From positions 4,464,001 to 4,528,000 of the forward strand of contig OY292278.1 of assembly GCA_958496175.1 (NCBI GenBank): a stretch of 64,000 nt of DNA. Reading direction: 5' to 3'. Numbering within the stretch: position 1 is the first letter of the stretch; the number at the start of each line of letters is the position of its first letter. Below the pieces are notes generated by a model. That model ran no database searches. It was not told where the DNA came from and saw only the letters and a list, made by a program, of their open reading frames with translations. Origin of the DNA: Sisyra terminalis (lineage: Eukaryota; Arthropoda; Insecta; Neuroptera; Sisyridae). A program made the position numbers and the translations under genes. This document shows, piece by piece, positions 23,172-34,539 of the stretch.

Positions 23172-24455
23172 AGTCCAGGGTCGATAATTTTTGAGACCAA
23201 AAAAAATTATTGTAGAATGAAACCCATTGGAAAAGGTAGAGAATATAACAAAAATGGAAGAAAAAATAAATTACGGGCGATCTGAGGTCAGGAACGGGGA
23301 GGGGGTGAGTTTTTAAGGGTAAAAAACGGTTAATCTCGATTTTCGGTAAAACTGCAAGTCCTATGAAAAAAAGTTAAATGGCAAAGTTGTAGGTAATTAA
23401 AAGATCTATAACTTTTGTATCGACACTTTTTTCACATAACCTCAAAATTTGTGTGAAAAATTCGGATAGCCGAGTTTTTGGTTTTTTATTTTTTGCAAAA
23501 AAATTTATTTTTTCACGAAATTTGGTGAAAACTTACCTTTGTATGTCCCAAATATACAGTAATTTTTTTGATTTAAAATATTTATTTTTTCACCTTATTT
23601 TGACTTAATATCCAAAAAGCACCCTAATTTTCAATCGAAAATTCTCACGTCAAAATATTTGCTTTTTTAAAAAAGTTGGTGTGTTTTTTGTTTGTTGAAA
23701 TCTCTACTTTCTGATGGTATAAAAAAATATACACTACTATGGTAAATTTTCTCAGAAAATGCAAATAATGATAGGTTTTTTCTTCCACATTGGAGCATGT
23801 TTCAGAACCATGACAATTTGAGCATAAATTTGTGCAATCATTATTTGCATTTTCTGAGAACATTTACCATAGTAGTGTATATTTTTTTTTATACCATCAG
23901 AAAGTAGAGATTTCAACAAACAAAAAACACACCAACTTTTTTTAAAAAAGAATTATTTTGACGTGAGAATTTTCGATTGAAAATTAGGATGCTTTTTGGA
24001 TATTAAGTCAAAACAAGGTGAAAAAATAAATTTTTTAAATCAAAAAAATTACTGTATGTTTGGAATATACAAAGGTAAGTTTTCACCAAATTTCATGAAA
24101 AAATAAATTTTTTTGCAAAAAATAAAAATAAAAAACCAAAAACTCGGTTATCCGAATTTTTCACATAAATTTTGAGGTTATGTGAAAAAAGTGTCGATAC
24201 AAAAGTTGTAGATCTTTTAATTACCTACAACTTTGCCATTTAACTTTTTTTCATAGGACTTGCAGTTTTACCGGAAATCGAGATTAACCGTTTTTTACCC
24301 TTAAAAACTCACCCCTCCGCCCTTCCCGACCACAGATCGCCCGTAATTTAATTTTTCTTTCATTTTTGTTATATTCTCTACCTTTTCCAATGGGTTTCAT
24401 TCTACTATAATTTTTTTTCACTTTTCACCATTTTTAAAATTATCGACCCTGGTCT
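23172..24455. mobile_element. Foldback element FB-D
   Basis: A palindrome of about 1.28 kb. The arms (23172-23770 and 23836-24455) match closely over 600 bases and are separated by a 65-base spacer. The ends are CCAGGGTCGATAATTTT and its complement. The outer arms contain 'gaaacccattggaaaagg' and the inner arms 'catcagaaagtagagattt'. It encodes no protein; the ORF at 23645-23863 spans the hairpin tip. Confidence 0.88.
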
Positions 24456-25340
24456 AATAAGGATGTAAGAATTATGATTTTGAGAAATGTGTAGGAAATT
24501 GCAACAATTAACATGTGACACGTGGACGAAGTTGTTGGTATTTCTTGAAGAAAGAAAATTGAAGAAATTTAGCAACTTTATAAAAAAAAAATTAACGTAT
24601 TTTATCGTTATTTCATATCAAATTAGGTAATTATAATGCAATAATAATTCACACCATTTCTCTGTTACATTATAGTTATATTTATATGCAATTATATTAT
24701 AATTTTATTTTTTTTCGTCTAAAACTTTTCTCCTCCACTGCTTCAACTGATGTGTTCCGATCCACTCTCCAATGCAAAAGACTTACATAATAGTGAAGAT
24801 CATTAAAACAAAAAATGGTAAATGCGATACTTTTGAGGTTTTAGATTTAACTTATGTATAAGTATCCAACGGATTTCGTAAGAGACTAGTAAAAAAATCG
24901 TCTCGAAAAATTCCAAGAGAATAATTGTAAAGTTAGTGAGAATGTTCTAAATCTTTAAAAGATAAATTTTACCATTTCGTTTGGCAAAAGCAGCAAAGAG
25001 TGGTTCACATATTTCGATCATTTTTTTTTTGTCTTCAACATCACCAAAAATGGTTTATGGTACAACACATGATGAGTTATTGCATCTGGGAAATATCAAA
25101 CCAGATAAGATGGATAGTATAATGATTTTTTTTTCCTTGGATTTCCTCATCAAAGCATTGATTATTAGTGGTTATTATTATGTGGTGAAGACGTTAATGT
25201 TGCCTTATTGTGGGCTATCTGAATATAATTAAAAAACAATTAGCCTTTACACAGAATATATTATTGAAGCCATTTTAATGGATCACGATATTGATAAACA
25301 TTATAAATAATCGGGAGATTAAAAGGCTATGATCGCTCTA
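24456..25340 (-). other. Mostly non-coding; possible small two-exon remnant
   Basis: On the minus strand, an ATG near 25020 opens a short frame ('MIEICEPLFAAFAKRN') that meets a GTAAAA donor near 24970. A second frame after 'ttatgtaag' near 24780 ('FCIGEWIGTHQLKQW') is in phase and stops near 24715. The acceptor is weak and I recognise neither piece. It could be a gene remnant caught between repeats, or chance. Confidence 0.2.
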
Positions 25341-25740
25341 TGATGGCTAAAATATATCTAAAGATCTAATAAATTATTGCTGTAATATCTTTGGTAATTG
25401 ATTTTTATGAAACTTGGACGTTATAACCCATTGGTGAATTGGTTCTATAAAAATAAATGGTGTCAACTATTATGGAAGTAGGCTAAAAATAAAAAAAAAA
25501 TACTTTAAATTTTCATCCCTTATTTTTTTATTTTGAGAGGGTTTAGGGGATGAATGTTTTGTAAGTGGACTTCCATAGATATTTTTATAAATTTAATGAC
25601 TCCACTTTTTTAAATACGATTGTTTATTGACTCTAAATATATACAATAAAACGTAGTAATCGTGGAGATTTCAATGCGTAATTCAGGCACGAACCCATTG
25701 AAAGTGCACGTATTTTTCCATCAATTTTAAAGGGTAGATA
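25341..25740 (+). repeat. Repeat family E, 3' part only
   Basis: Contains 'ttcatcccttatttttt' (about 25515) and a diverged 3' box (25672-25699, 'gtggagatttcaatgcg'), but lacks the family's 5' blocks. Confidence 0.55.
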
Positions 25741-25859
25741 TTAAAAATTAAGATATTTCTCATTTGATCTACATTAAAATTAAATAAATTGATAGATAAA
25801 AGACTTCTAAAATGATCTATCATTAATCTTGATCCTAGATCAAGGTCTATGCAAATATG

Positions 25860-26157
25860 GATCGCATTTTTTTTTTTTGGTTTATTTAACTCTTAGGGTT
25901 GCAATAAAAGTTGTAAATGATAAAATGTAACGCTTAGCGTAGTTCTCTCCAAAATAAAATTTAAAAAAAATTTTTTTTTGAAGCCTTAAACGTTTTAATA
26001 CGAAAAGTATACGAAAAACGTAAAAATATGAAGAATTGTTTTTGGTAGGAAATTAAATTCCCTAAACTTTTATTTAAACATTTTTTTGGTATTTCATCAA
26101 TTTATTGGTTTAATTAAGAATTATGGGCTAAGGATTAATTTAACTAGGATTATCTTT
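25860..26157 (+). repeat. Repeat family E, 5' part, interrupted
   Basis: Has the family's opening ('cttagggttgcaataaaa') and 'atatgaagaattgtttttgg' blocks and then breaks off at a truncated copy of the 9-bp-TSD MITE. Confidence 0.6.
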
Positions 26158-26221
26158 AAATTCTTCGTATGACGTCATTTTTTTTTTCTAATGGGGCAAC
26201 CTGTGTAATTTACACATCTTG
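26157..26221. mobile_element. Truncated copy of the small MITE
   Basis: Matches only the right half of the small MITE seen at 17729, 39814 and 57454: 'attcttcgtatgacgtcat' through 'ctgtgtaatttaca'. The left inverted repeat is absent, so this copy has no target duplication to read. Confidence 0.8.
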
Positions 26222-26259
26222 TCCTAGATCGGCATTTTTGAAAGTTTTTATCGCAAATT

Positions 26260-26970
26260 TTTTTTTTGGTCCATAAACCCTGAAAGTTCCATTAAAAATT
26301 GTAAATGATAAGAATATAAATCTTTACGTAGTTCTCCCAACAAAAAACGGATCTTTTTCTTCCCTTTAGTGATTAACTCAAGGGTTAAGGGCTAAGGATT
26401 AAAGTAGATATTTACAAATTTTTAGTTTGCCCGTTTTACGTGAAAAATATGGGACATACGCAAAAATGTAAAGAATTCGTTTTGGTAGAAAATTAAATTG
26501 TCTATAACTTTTATCTAAAACTTTTTTTAATATTTCATCTCTATATCGTTGAAAATTAGGGTTGAAGTTAAGTTGAAAAATTGACTTCAGTGCCATCTAT
26601 TAAGTTAACAAAATCAATATAGAAAAAATGTTTTTTAAACTTTTTAAAGTTCTATAACAAAAAGAAAATTGGCACCTGTTTAAATTTTTTTATTTGACAA
26701 AAATTTTTTTATTATTGCTGCCTTTCATCCCCTATTGAATCTCTTTAGGAGATGATTTTTTTCAAAGTTTTTTTTTGTGACTTTTCTAAGCTTTATAAGG
26801 GACACCTATGCCAAAAATCAGATCTCTACACCTTTGGAATTCGGCAGTACATTACCAAGTTTACGTAGCTCTTAATAGTGTGGAGACTTCAATGCGTAAT
26901 AAAGACACGAACCCACCATAAGCAATTGAAGTTATTTCATTGCAATTTTCTTCTTACTTTTTGTTTCTGC
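26260..26970 (+). repeat. Repeat family E, copy with both ends
   Basis: Runs from 'ggtccataaaccctgaaag' to the box at 26878-26918 (GTGGAGACTTCAATGCG, then AATAAAGACACGAACCCACC). The minus-strand ORF at 26399-26596 falls within the module that is expanded fivefold in the next copy; its frame is not shared widely enough to call a gene. Confidence 0.65.
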
Positions 26971-27199
26971 AAACTTTTCAACTAGTTTGGAATATATTTT
27001 GTGGTTTCACCCTACTTCATCCCCTATTTGATTTCAATAATGAAGCGTTAGAAAAAAAATTAATCCAGAAGATTTAAGGTTTCAGTTTAGATCAGCGTTT
27101 TTTAAAGTGATGTTTGCAAAATTTTTTAGTAAATAAGATCTTAAGGTTATGTTATGAGTTTAAAAGAAGTAAACATGAGGAAATTTGCGTAATTCGTTC

Positions 27200-28740
27200 A
27201 AAAAAAAATTTTAGATTTTTTTTTTTTTTGGGGTGTTTCATACGTGTTTTGTACGAAAACTATAAGATATACAAAGAAACATGAAGAATTCTTAATTGTA
27301 GAGAATTTAATTGGCTAAAACTTTAATTGAAGCATTTTTTTCGAAATGTCATCCCTTTATTGATTAAATTAAGGGTTAAGGATTCCAGTAGGCATTTTAA
27401 AAAAAGTAACTTTAAATTTCGCGATTTGTATAAAAATATAGGACATACGTGAAAATGTAAAGAGTCCTTTTTGGTAGAACAACAAATTGTCCACAACTTT
27501 TGTTTGAAACTTTTTTTAATATTTCAACTCTATACCGATGATAATAGGGATTGAAGTTGAGTTGGAGAAAAAATAGCATTGTAAAATTTTTTTTAAAAAA
27601 GTAACTTTAAATTTCGCGATTTGTATGAAAAATATGGGACATACGTGAAAATGTAAAGAATCCTTTTTGGTAGAACAACAAATTGTCTACAACTTTTATT
27701 TGAAACTTTTTTTAATATTTCAACTCTATACCGATGATAATAGGGATTGAAGTTGAGTTGGAGAAAAAATAGCATTGTAAAATTTTTTTTTATAAAAGTA
27801 ACTTTAAATTTCGCAATTTTTATAAAAAATATGGGACATACGTGAAAATGTAAAGAATCCTTTTTGGTAGAACAACAAATTGTCTACAACTTTTGTTTGA
27901 AACTTTTTTTAATATTTCAACTCTATACCGATGATAATAGGGATTGAAGTTGAGTTGGAGAAAAAATAGCATTGTAAAATTTTTTTTTATAAAAGTAACT
28001 TTCAATTTCGCGATTTGTATAAAAATTATGGGACATACGTGAAAATGGAAAGAATCCTTTTTGGTAGAACAACAAATTGTCTACAACTTTTGTTTGAAAC
28101 TTTTTTTAATATTTCAACTCTATACCGATGATAATAGGGGTTGAAGTTGAGTTGGAGAAAAAATATCACTGTAAAATCTTTTTTTAAAAAAGTAACTTTA
28201 AATTTCGCGATTTTTATAAAAAATATGGGACATACGTGAAAATGTAAAGAATCCTTTTTGGTAGAAAATTAAATTGTCTGCAACTTTTGTTTGAAACTTT
28301 TTTTAATATTTCAACTCTATATGGATGATAATAGGGGTTGAAGTTGAGTTGGAGAAAAAATAGCAGTGCCATCTATTACGTTAACAAAATTGATTATGGC
28401 ATGTTTTTTTTTTCAATTATAAACAGACACCTGTTAATATTTAACATTTTTTTTTTTTGGTAAAATTTCATTATCGACTTTCATCCCTTATTTAATCTTT
28501 TAAGGGGATGATTTTTTTTCCAAATGTGTCTTCATCTCACAAAGGGTTCCAATCGAAAAAAAAAATCCTCTTTTTCTTTGAAATTAGTTGTTATATTGTT
28601 TACCAGATTCCCTATGGCGTAATATTGTGGAGACTTCAATGCGCAATAAAGACACGAACCCACCAAAATTCATTTTAGTCAACATCTATACTTTTGATGG
28701 ATTTTTCTTCAAATTTTATCAATTTTCGAGTTAGAAAGTC
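27200..28740 (+). repeat. Repeat family E, enlarged copy
   Basis: The family's 5' part (27240-27400), then five tandem copies of a 195-197-bp inner module, then the normal 3' part ending with the box at 28627-28665. The enlargement alone explains why this copy is about twice as long as its relatives. Confidence 0.75.
27406..28385 (+). repeat. Five tandem copies of a 197-bp module
   Basis: 'gtaactttaaatttcgc' (or a one-base variant) starts at 27406, 27601, 27798, 27995 and 28192. Copies are almost identical, so the expansion is recent. Single diverged copies of the module occur at about 21540-21700 and 26410-26600. Confidence 0.92.
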
Positions 28741-28977
28741 CATGCACTTCTTCTCATTGCAATTTAAAATTTTTTTTATCGTAAAAAAAAGTTGATTTTT
28801 CCCTATAAAGATCTAACATAATATCATTGACATTTATGGATATTGAAAATGCAGAATTCATGGTCGCCGGCCATTCTTCACATTCATTCATCCAACCATC
28901 CCATGATTGATGGAAAATCGTCTGAGCGACTTATCGATTGATTTTGATTGCATTTTTTCCACCTGATCCAATCCCAT

Positions 28978-29130
28978 TGCAGCCGACAACAATGACGATG
29001 ATCACTTGGAAATATCAATAACGATTTGTATCGAAAACGAGGCGTGGATCCATAATGGATATTATGCCGTAAATTATGATCGAAAAATTTATCACGAACG
29101 AAGTTCAAAACGTAGAAACAATCAATAGTA
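28978..29130 (+). CDS. Possible coding exon, unknown protein
   Basis: Follows an acceptor-like 'ccaatcccattgcag' and stays open for 49 codons to TAG ('DNNDDDHLEISITICIENEA...', ending in a basic stretch). It is less AT-rich than its surroundings. The opposite strand also has an open frame here (28884-29108), so the strand is not certain. No known family is recognised. A GTAAATG donor overlaps the stop codon, but joining it to the next exon candidate would create a stop. Confidence 0.3.
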
Positions 29131-29868
29131 AATGTAATAGTTGCCAGACCGCCCGCCCTCTCTCTACAATGGAAAATGTCAGATAAAAATATTCGATTTT
29201 TATGAACGATTGAATAATATCTTAAATATTTTTTTCGATTGTTGATTGTATAATAAAAGTGGAGTAAGTCAGTAAGTTTTACCTAATTTTAATGGATCTT
29301 AATATGGTTTTTTTTTGCAACCATTGTTGCACTTACGACGATTTATAAGAAATGCAATTTGTGGTGATTTTCCTTGAAAATTTGCACTTCTTTTCGTTAC
29401 ATTTAATATTTATAACACGGTCATCACAATTTCCAACAAATTCCATTCGGAATTTTACCTTTTACTCTTTGAAAATAATATAATTAAGGATCAAGGATAA
29501 ATTTGTCACAATTCTGACATGACATTATCAATCTGATGCAAATCTTCAAGACCTTTTAGCGAACACCAACTAATTGAAATGCGATCTCTTTAGGATTTCA
29601 TTAGTTTTAATGAGTTTTAAATTTTGTTTTGGTGAAATTAAATTGAGCCAAATTGCGACTTCTTGTCTTTAGTGTTGAGGCCACGAAGTTGTGGGTAAAT
29701 TGTGGTGAATTTAATGGGGATCTATGAAATGTGAAACGATTTTGGTTTGAGTTATTTATGGTAGATGTATGTGGATGGCTTGAGGCGTTTGTTCAATCAC
29801 TTAATAACATAGAATTGTTGGTAATATTATATGGTGAAGATGAATGTAATTGTTAACAATTTGTTTCA
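29131..29868. other. Non-coding, possible intron
   Basis: AT-rich sequence between two exon candidates on the plus strand. No repeat copy or RNA gene was recognised. Confidence 0.35.
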
Positions 29869-30095
29869 GACGTGAGGTGTATCATCTCTCGGCTAATGTC
29901 AGCCAATCCTCGACGTCTTTGATTGCTCTATCTGCAATAACTTCAGTCTACAGTTCACCGAACAATGCAATGCAATCCGGGATTGAATTAAGGTTAGATG
30001 GTATTCATAATTCTTTGTCTTTATCGAGGAATGAATCAAGAAAAACTTTAACTGGTTTCCAAGAAAATTTTAATGCCAAACCAGAAGAACTATAG
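29869..30095 (+). CDS. Possible 3' coding exon, unknown protein
   Basis: A strong acceptor ('aacaatttgtttcag') is followed by 75 open codons ending at TAG. The residues begin 'REVYHLSANVSQSSTSLIAL' and are serine-rich and hydrophilic, like a cytoplasmic C-terminal tail. Base composition is less AT-rich than the flanks. The first base completes a split codon, so an upstream exon ending in phase 2 is expected; I did not find one with confidence. Confidence 0.4.
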
Positions 30096-30539
30096 TTTTA
30101 TATGTGGGAATCCAGAAAATTTGGTTCTTAAAATGCAATTGAAAAAGATTAGGGAAATATATTTTTTAATATTTTGACCTCAAATATCTTGGAAACTTGA
30201 GGATTAAGGAAATAATTGTAAGAGGTCTTTTTGGTAAATCATTGAATTCTCTACAAAAATATTTAGATTTTATTATCCTTGATTTATTCCTCAAAGACTT
30301 ACATAATTTCAAAGAGCACAAGACGTTTTTTGAAAGTCATTTCAATGAAAAACTTTAATGGAAAAGTAAACCATTTAAGAGATAATTTTAAGATATTAAA
30401 TTATCAGCAATTTTGTTGTACATCCCTCTTAAATATCTTCAACCCTTAAAAGTATAAAAAGTTGCAAACATCCCTGCTTAAAACAACCCAATTGTAAACA
30501 AATTTATTCCATATTCATAACTTTAACATTGATAAGTAT

Positions 30540-31590
30540 TTTATTTTTTTCCATTTATTGGCTGTGAAATGAAAATAAATGAAGTTTAAAGGCAATTAAG
30601 GGATGTTTAAGGTTTATTTAAGTGCTTGTTTCATGAAAATCGGAGTTTTCCTTATGAACTTATGGTTAATTAAAGTTAGTACAATAAATGAGGCCAACAT
30701 AAGTCACCGTTTACAAAAACTGGCATTTTGTTTCAGTTGGCTATGAAATAACAACAAATGAAGTTTAAAGGAAATTTAAGGATAGTTAAGGTTAAATTAA
30801 GTATTTATTTCATGAAAATCGGAGTTTTCCTTAAGAATTTATGGCCAGTTAAAGTTAGTAAATTTTTGTATTCTTTTACTAATTCTTTGTTTAACTTTTA
30901 TCAGTAATTCAATGTTAAAATTTGACCATTTTTTTCCAAATTTTGTTCCAAATTTGCTTCAAATTTCCATCACTCAACAATAAACTCACCAACATATTAT
31001 TAATCCCTTTATTTTTGGTGAAAATTCAGAGAAAAGTTTCTGTAATACAATAAATCAAACCTACAAAAGTCACTGTCTAAAAAACTGACATTTTGTCATG
31101 GTGGGCTATGAAATGAAAACAATTGAAGCTTAAAAGAAATTAAGGGATACTTAAGTTTTATTTGAGTTCTTGTTTCAAGAAAATCCAAGTTTTCCTCAAA
31201 AACTTATGATCGATTGAAGTTAGCAAATTTTTGAATTCTTTTACTAATTCTTTGGCTTACTTTTATCAATTATTCAATGTTATAATTTGACCATTTTTTT
31301 TTTAAATTTTGCTCTTAATTTCTCAGATTCAACAATTAGTTTGCCAAAATAAAATTAATTCTTTTATTTTTGGTGAAAATTTAAAGAAACGTTCCTGCAA
31401 TACAATTAATGAAACTTACATAGGTCACTGTTTAAGAAACTGGAGTGTTGTTATAGTTGGCTGTGAAATGAAAACAAATGAATTTTAAAGGCAATTAAGA
31501 GATGTTTAAGGTTTAGTTAAAAGCTTGTTTCATGAAAATCGGAGTTTTCCTTAAAAACTTATGATCGATTGAAGTTAGCAAACTTTTGTA
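30540..31590 (+). repeat. Tandem ~360-bp repeat, four copies (one short)
   Basis: The block 'ttggctgtgaaatgaaaa' followed by 'catgaaaatcggagttttcc' begins at about 30560, 30737, 31102 and 31457. Spacings are about 180, 365 and 355, so the first copy has lost half a unit. It encodes no protein. Confidence 0.8.
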
Positions 31591-31959
31591 TAGGAAGTTA
31601 ATTGTTAGATTTGTATAGAGGGTGCTCTGGATAAGTGCCGACCGAAAAATTACCCACCGAAATTCCATTGTAAAGATGGGAAACCTTTCTTCCGCCCCCT
31701 TTCCTTCGAATTTTCTTTAATTCACACCTTTGGTAATTTTTTCGGAAAATCAGTGTTTCTTTTACAAAATTTCCTATCGTTATTGAAAAAAAAGAGATAG
31801 AAAATTTTTGGTTTCGCCAATGAAACGTTGGCCAGTGTCTCCAAGTACCGCAAGCTATAGATTTTCTTGGAGAAAAGCTTTTCAACGCCTACTTATGCTG
31901 AACGCTACTTAAACTTTTAGTTATTCAAAAAAAATCAATTCCAACTTCGTGGTGCCAAA

Positions 31960-33880
31960 ACTTGTTGATTTATCCAACCAACAGGTGTTTTTTTTTTTTA
32001 AAAAGTTGAGAAAAACCATTAGCTTTAAAATGATATATGACATAAGGTTAAAAATTTCAATTTTCCTTGAAAAACTAATGAAAACTTATAAGCAAGTACG
32101 ATTTTAGAATTTTTGCGAGGCAAATTTTTGGGGGGTTGCAACTTGTTGATTTATCCAATTAACAGGTGGTTTTTCTTGTTGAAATATCCGGAGAAAATTT
32201 TCAGCTTTAAAATGATGTAGGATACTTGATCGAAAACTTCAGGTTTTTTGGATTTATCAACGAAAATTTAGAATGAGGTATTATTAATAGTTTTATATTT
32301 TCCTACGGTCGTTACGGTCGGTATCCATTGCCAATCAGGAAGCCTCAAACTTTGGTCTGCGGGCATCATCCTATTATCCTTCAATGTGATTCCGGGACCT
32401 CTAGTTTTAGATGTCAATAACCTGCAAACGGACTGCGGTTGTCAAACTGTTAGTTAAACTAACCAATGTAAAATTTTCCTGGTGGAGCTGAAACTTGTTG
32501 ATTTATCTAATTAACAGGTGGTTTTTTTTGTTGAAATATCCGGAGATAATTTTCAGCTTTAAAGTGATGTAGGATACTTGATTGAGAACTGCAGGTTTTT
32601 TGGATATATTAACGAAAATGTAGAAGAAGGTATTGTTATAGTTTTATATTTCCCTATGGTCATTACGGACGGTATCCATTGCTAATCAGGAACCCTCAAA
32701 CTTAGGTCTGCGGGTACCATCTTGTCATTCCAGAATGTGATTCCGGGACCTTTCGTTTTTGATTTCAATAACCTGCAAACCAACTGCGGTAATCAAACTG
32801 TCAATTTAATTAATCAATGTAAAAGTTTTCCTGGTGGGGCTGCAACTTGTTGATTTATCTAATTAACAGGTTGTTTTTTTTGTTGATATATCCGGGGAAA
32901 ATTTTCAGCTTTAAAATAATGTAGAATACTTGATTGAGAACTGCAGGTTTTTTGGATATATCAACGAAAATATAGAAGAAGGTATTATTAATAATTTTAT
33001 ATTTTCCTATGGTCGTTACGGTTTCCATTGCCAATCAGGAACCCTCAAACGTAGGTCTGCGGGCATCATCCTATTATCTTGCAATGTGTTTCCAGGACCT
33101 CTCGTTTTAGATGTCAACAACCTGCAAACGGACTGCGGTCGTCAAACTGTTAGTTAAACTAACCAATTAAAAATTTTCCTGGTGGAGCTGAAACTTGTTG
33201 ATTTATCTAATTAACAGGTGGTTTTTTTTGTTGAAATATCCGGAGATAATTTTCAGCTTTAAAGTGATGTAGGATACTTGATTGAGAACTGCAGGTTTTT
33301 TGGATATATTAACGAAAATGTAGAAGAAGGTATTGGTAATAGTTTTATATTTTCCTACGGTTTTTACGGTATCCATTGCCAATCAGGAAACCTCAAACTT
33401 TGGTCTGAGGGTACCATCCTGTCATTCCAGAATGTGATTCCGGGACCTTTCGTTTTTGATTTCAATAACCTGCAAACGGACTGCGGTTGTCAAACTGTTA
33501 GTTTAACTAATCAATGTAAAATTTTTTCTGGTAGGGCTGCAACTTGTTGATTTATCTAATTAACAGGTGGTTTTTCTTGTTGATATATCCGGAGAAAATT
33601 TTCAGCGTTAAAATGATGAAGGATACTTGATTGAGAACTGCAGGTTTTTTGGATATATCAACGAAAATATAGAAGAAGGTATTATTAATAATTTTATATT
33701 TTCCTATGGTCGTTACGGTTTCCATTGCCAATCAGGAACCCTCAAACGTAGGTCTGCGGGCATCATCCTATTATCCTACAATGTGCTTCCGGGACCTCTC
33801 GTTTTTGATGTCAATAACCTGCAAACGAACTGCGGTCGTCAAACTGTTAGTTAAACTAATCAATGTAAAATTTTCCTGAT
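31960..33880 (+). repeat. ~350-bp satellite in A-B-A-B-A order
   Basis: The start 'acttgttgatttatc' occurs at 32141, 32493, 32845, 33193 and 33542, with a partial unit before it (31962-32140). Copies 1, 3 and 5 share one set of variants ('ctcgttttagatgtcaa' type) and copies 2 and 4 another ('ttcgtttttgatttcaat' type). Copies 3 and 5, and 2 and 4, are more alike than neighbours are. The array therefore grew as a ~700-bp dimer. Three units keep open frames of 75-90 codons starting 'MIENCRFFGYINEN'; many differences between units change the residue, and copies 1 and 2 are closed. Confidence 0.88.
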
Positions 33881-33958
33881 TTTGGTTTTCTTTTGGAAAA
33901 TTCGTGGATTGAAAGTATTTGCCATTGTTGCAAAAACGTTTTCGATCACTACTAACAC

Positions 33959-34089
33959 CTGAATTTCAAAATCACAGCTCCATTGGTTGATTGCAAAAAT
34001 CGTAAATCTTTCTTCCGCCATCATTTCTCGACGTCTTCGCCGGCCACCATCCCCATCGTCTCGTTCGTGCTGCATTCGCAATTAATCAC
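33959..34089 (-). CDS. Possible first coding exon, unknown protein
   Basis: On the minus strand, an acceptor ('gtttctttcag') precedes 34089 and an ATG at 34075 opens a frame to a CAG/GTGTT donor at 33959. The residues are charged ('MQHERDDGDGGRRRRREMM'). A perfect CACCG/GTAAGAC donor at 34479 could supply a 5' UTR exon. The region is far less AT-rich than its neighbours, as expected near a gene start. Downstream exons would have to lie beyond the satellite and were not found. The function is unknown. Confidence 0.35.
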
Positions 34090-34478
34090 CTGAAAGAAAC
34101 AAATGGGGCAAAACAAAAAGCAAAAAAACAAATGAAATGGCATAATTTTCCGATAGTAATAATAGTTGAAGAACGCGAAGAACTTTCACTGTCTATATGG
34201 GCAATATATTGTACGTTTAGATAAGATAGAGATGTGTTGCTTAGTTCTGGTTGATGAAGCAGGCTATGATCGTCGCGTTGCTTTTGTTTCGCACTCGGCT
34301 TTTGTTTTTGCCTACCCAATCCCCTTCATTAGTCCATTGTTTTCGTGGTTTTGTGCCATTATTTGATAATAATGGACGAAATGAAGAGTATTAGACCGAT
34401 CCATGGTGTGAACTTGAACTGGTTAGATGCGATTTAGATCACTTGGCACCGAGAAATACTTTCGTTTGTTTGTCTTAC

Positions 34479-34530
34479 CGGTGCTGGTAGGTGTGAAGGT
34501 CTTCGGATTGAAATTAAAAGTTGCTATTAA
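34479..34530 (-). other. Possible 5' UTR exon
   Basis: Minus-strand sequence ending 'caccagcaccg' in reading sense at a consensus GTAAG donor (34478-34474). Spliced to the acceptor before 34089 it would give a leader with stops ahead of the ATG at 34075. Confidence 0.3.
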
Positions 34531-34539
34531 ATTGGTTTT

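Noticed and set aside
24981..25232. An 83-codon plus-strand frame
   Set aside because: Runs across a poly-T tract and has no motif. The opposite strand gives the more protein-like short pieces, themselves weak.
27593..28005. Repeated minus ORFs ('NFNPYYHRYRVEILKK') in the 197-bp array
   Set aside because: They recur because the DNA unit recurs. Frames are short, start codons vary and a related module elsewhere is closed in places, so a gene is not supported.
31598..31885. A 95-codon minus-strand frame next to the satellite
   Set aside because: No motif, no splice context, and it overlaps the edge of the tandem repeat at its low end. Treated as chance.
34086..34366. Opposed ORFs on both strands (77 and 66 codons)
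   Set aside because: Neither begins at a supported start nor shows a domain. The minus one lies upstream of a better acceptor at 34090 and would be intron or leader.
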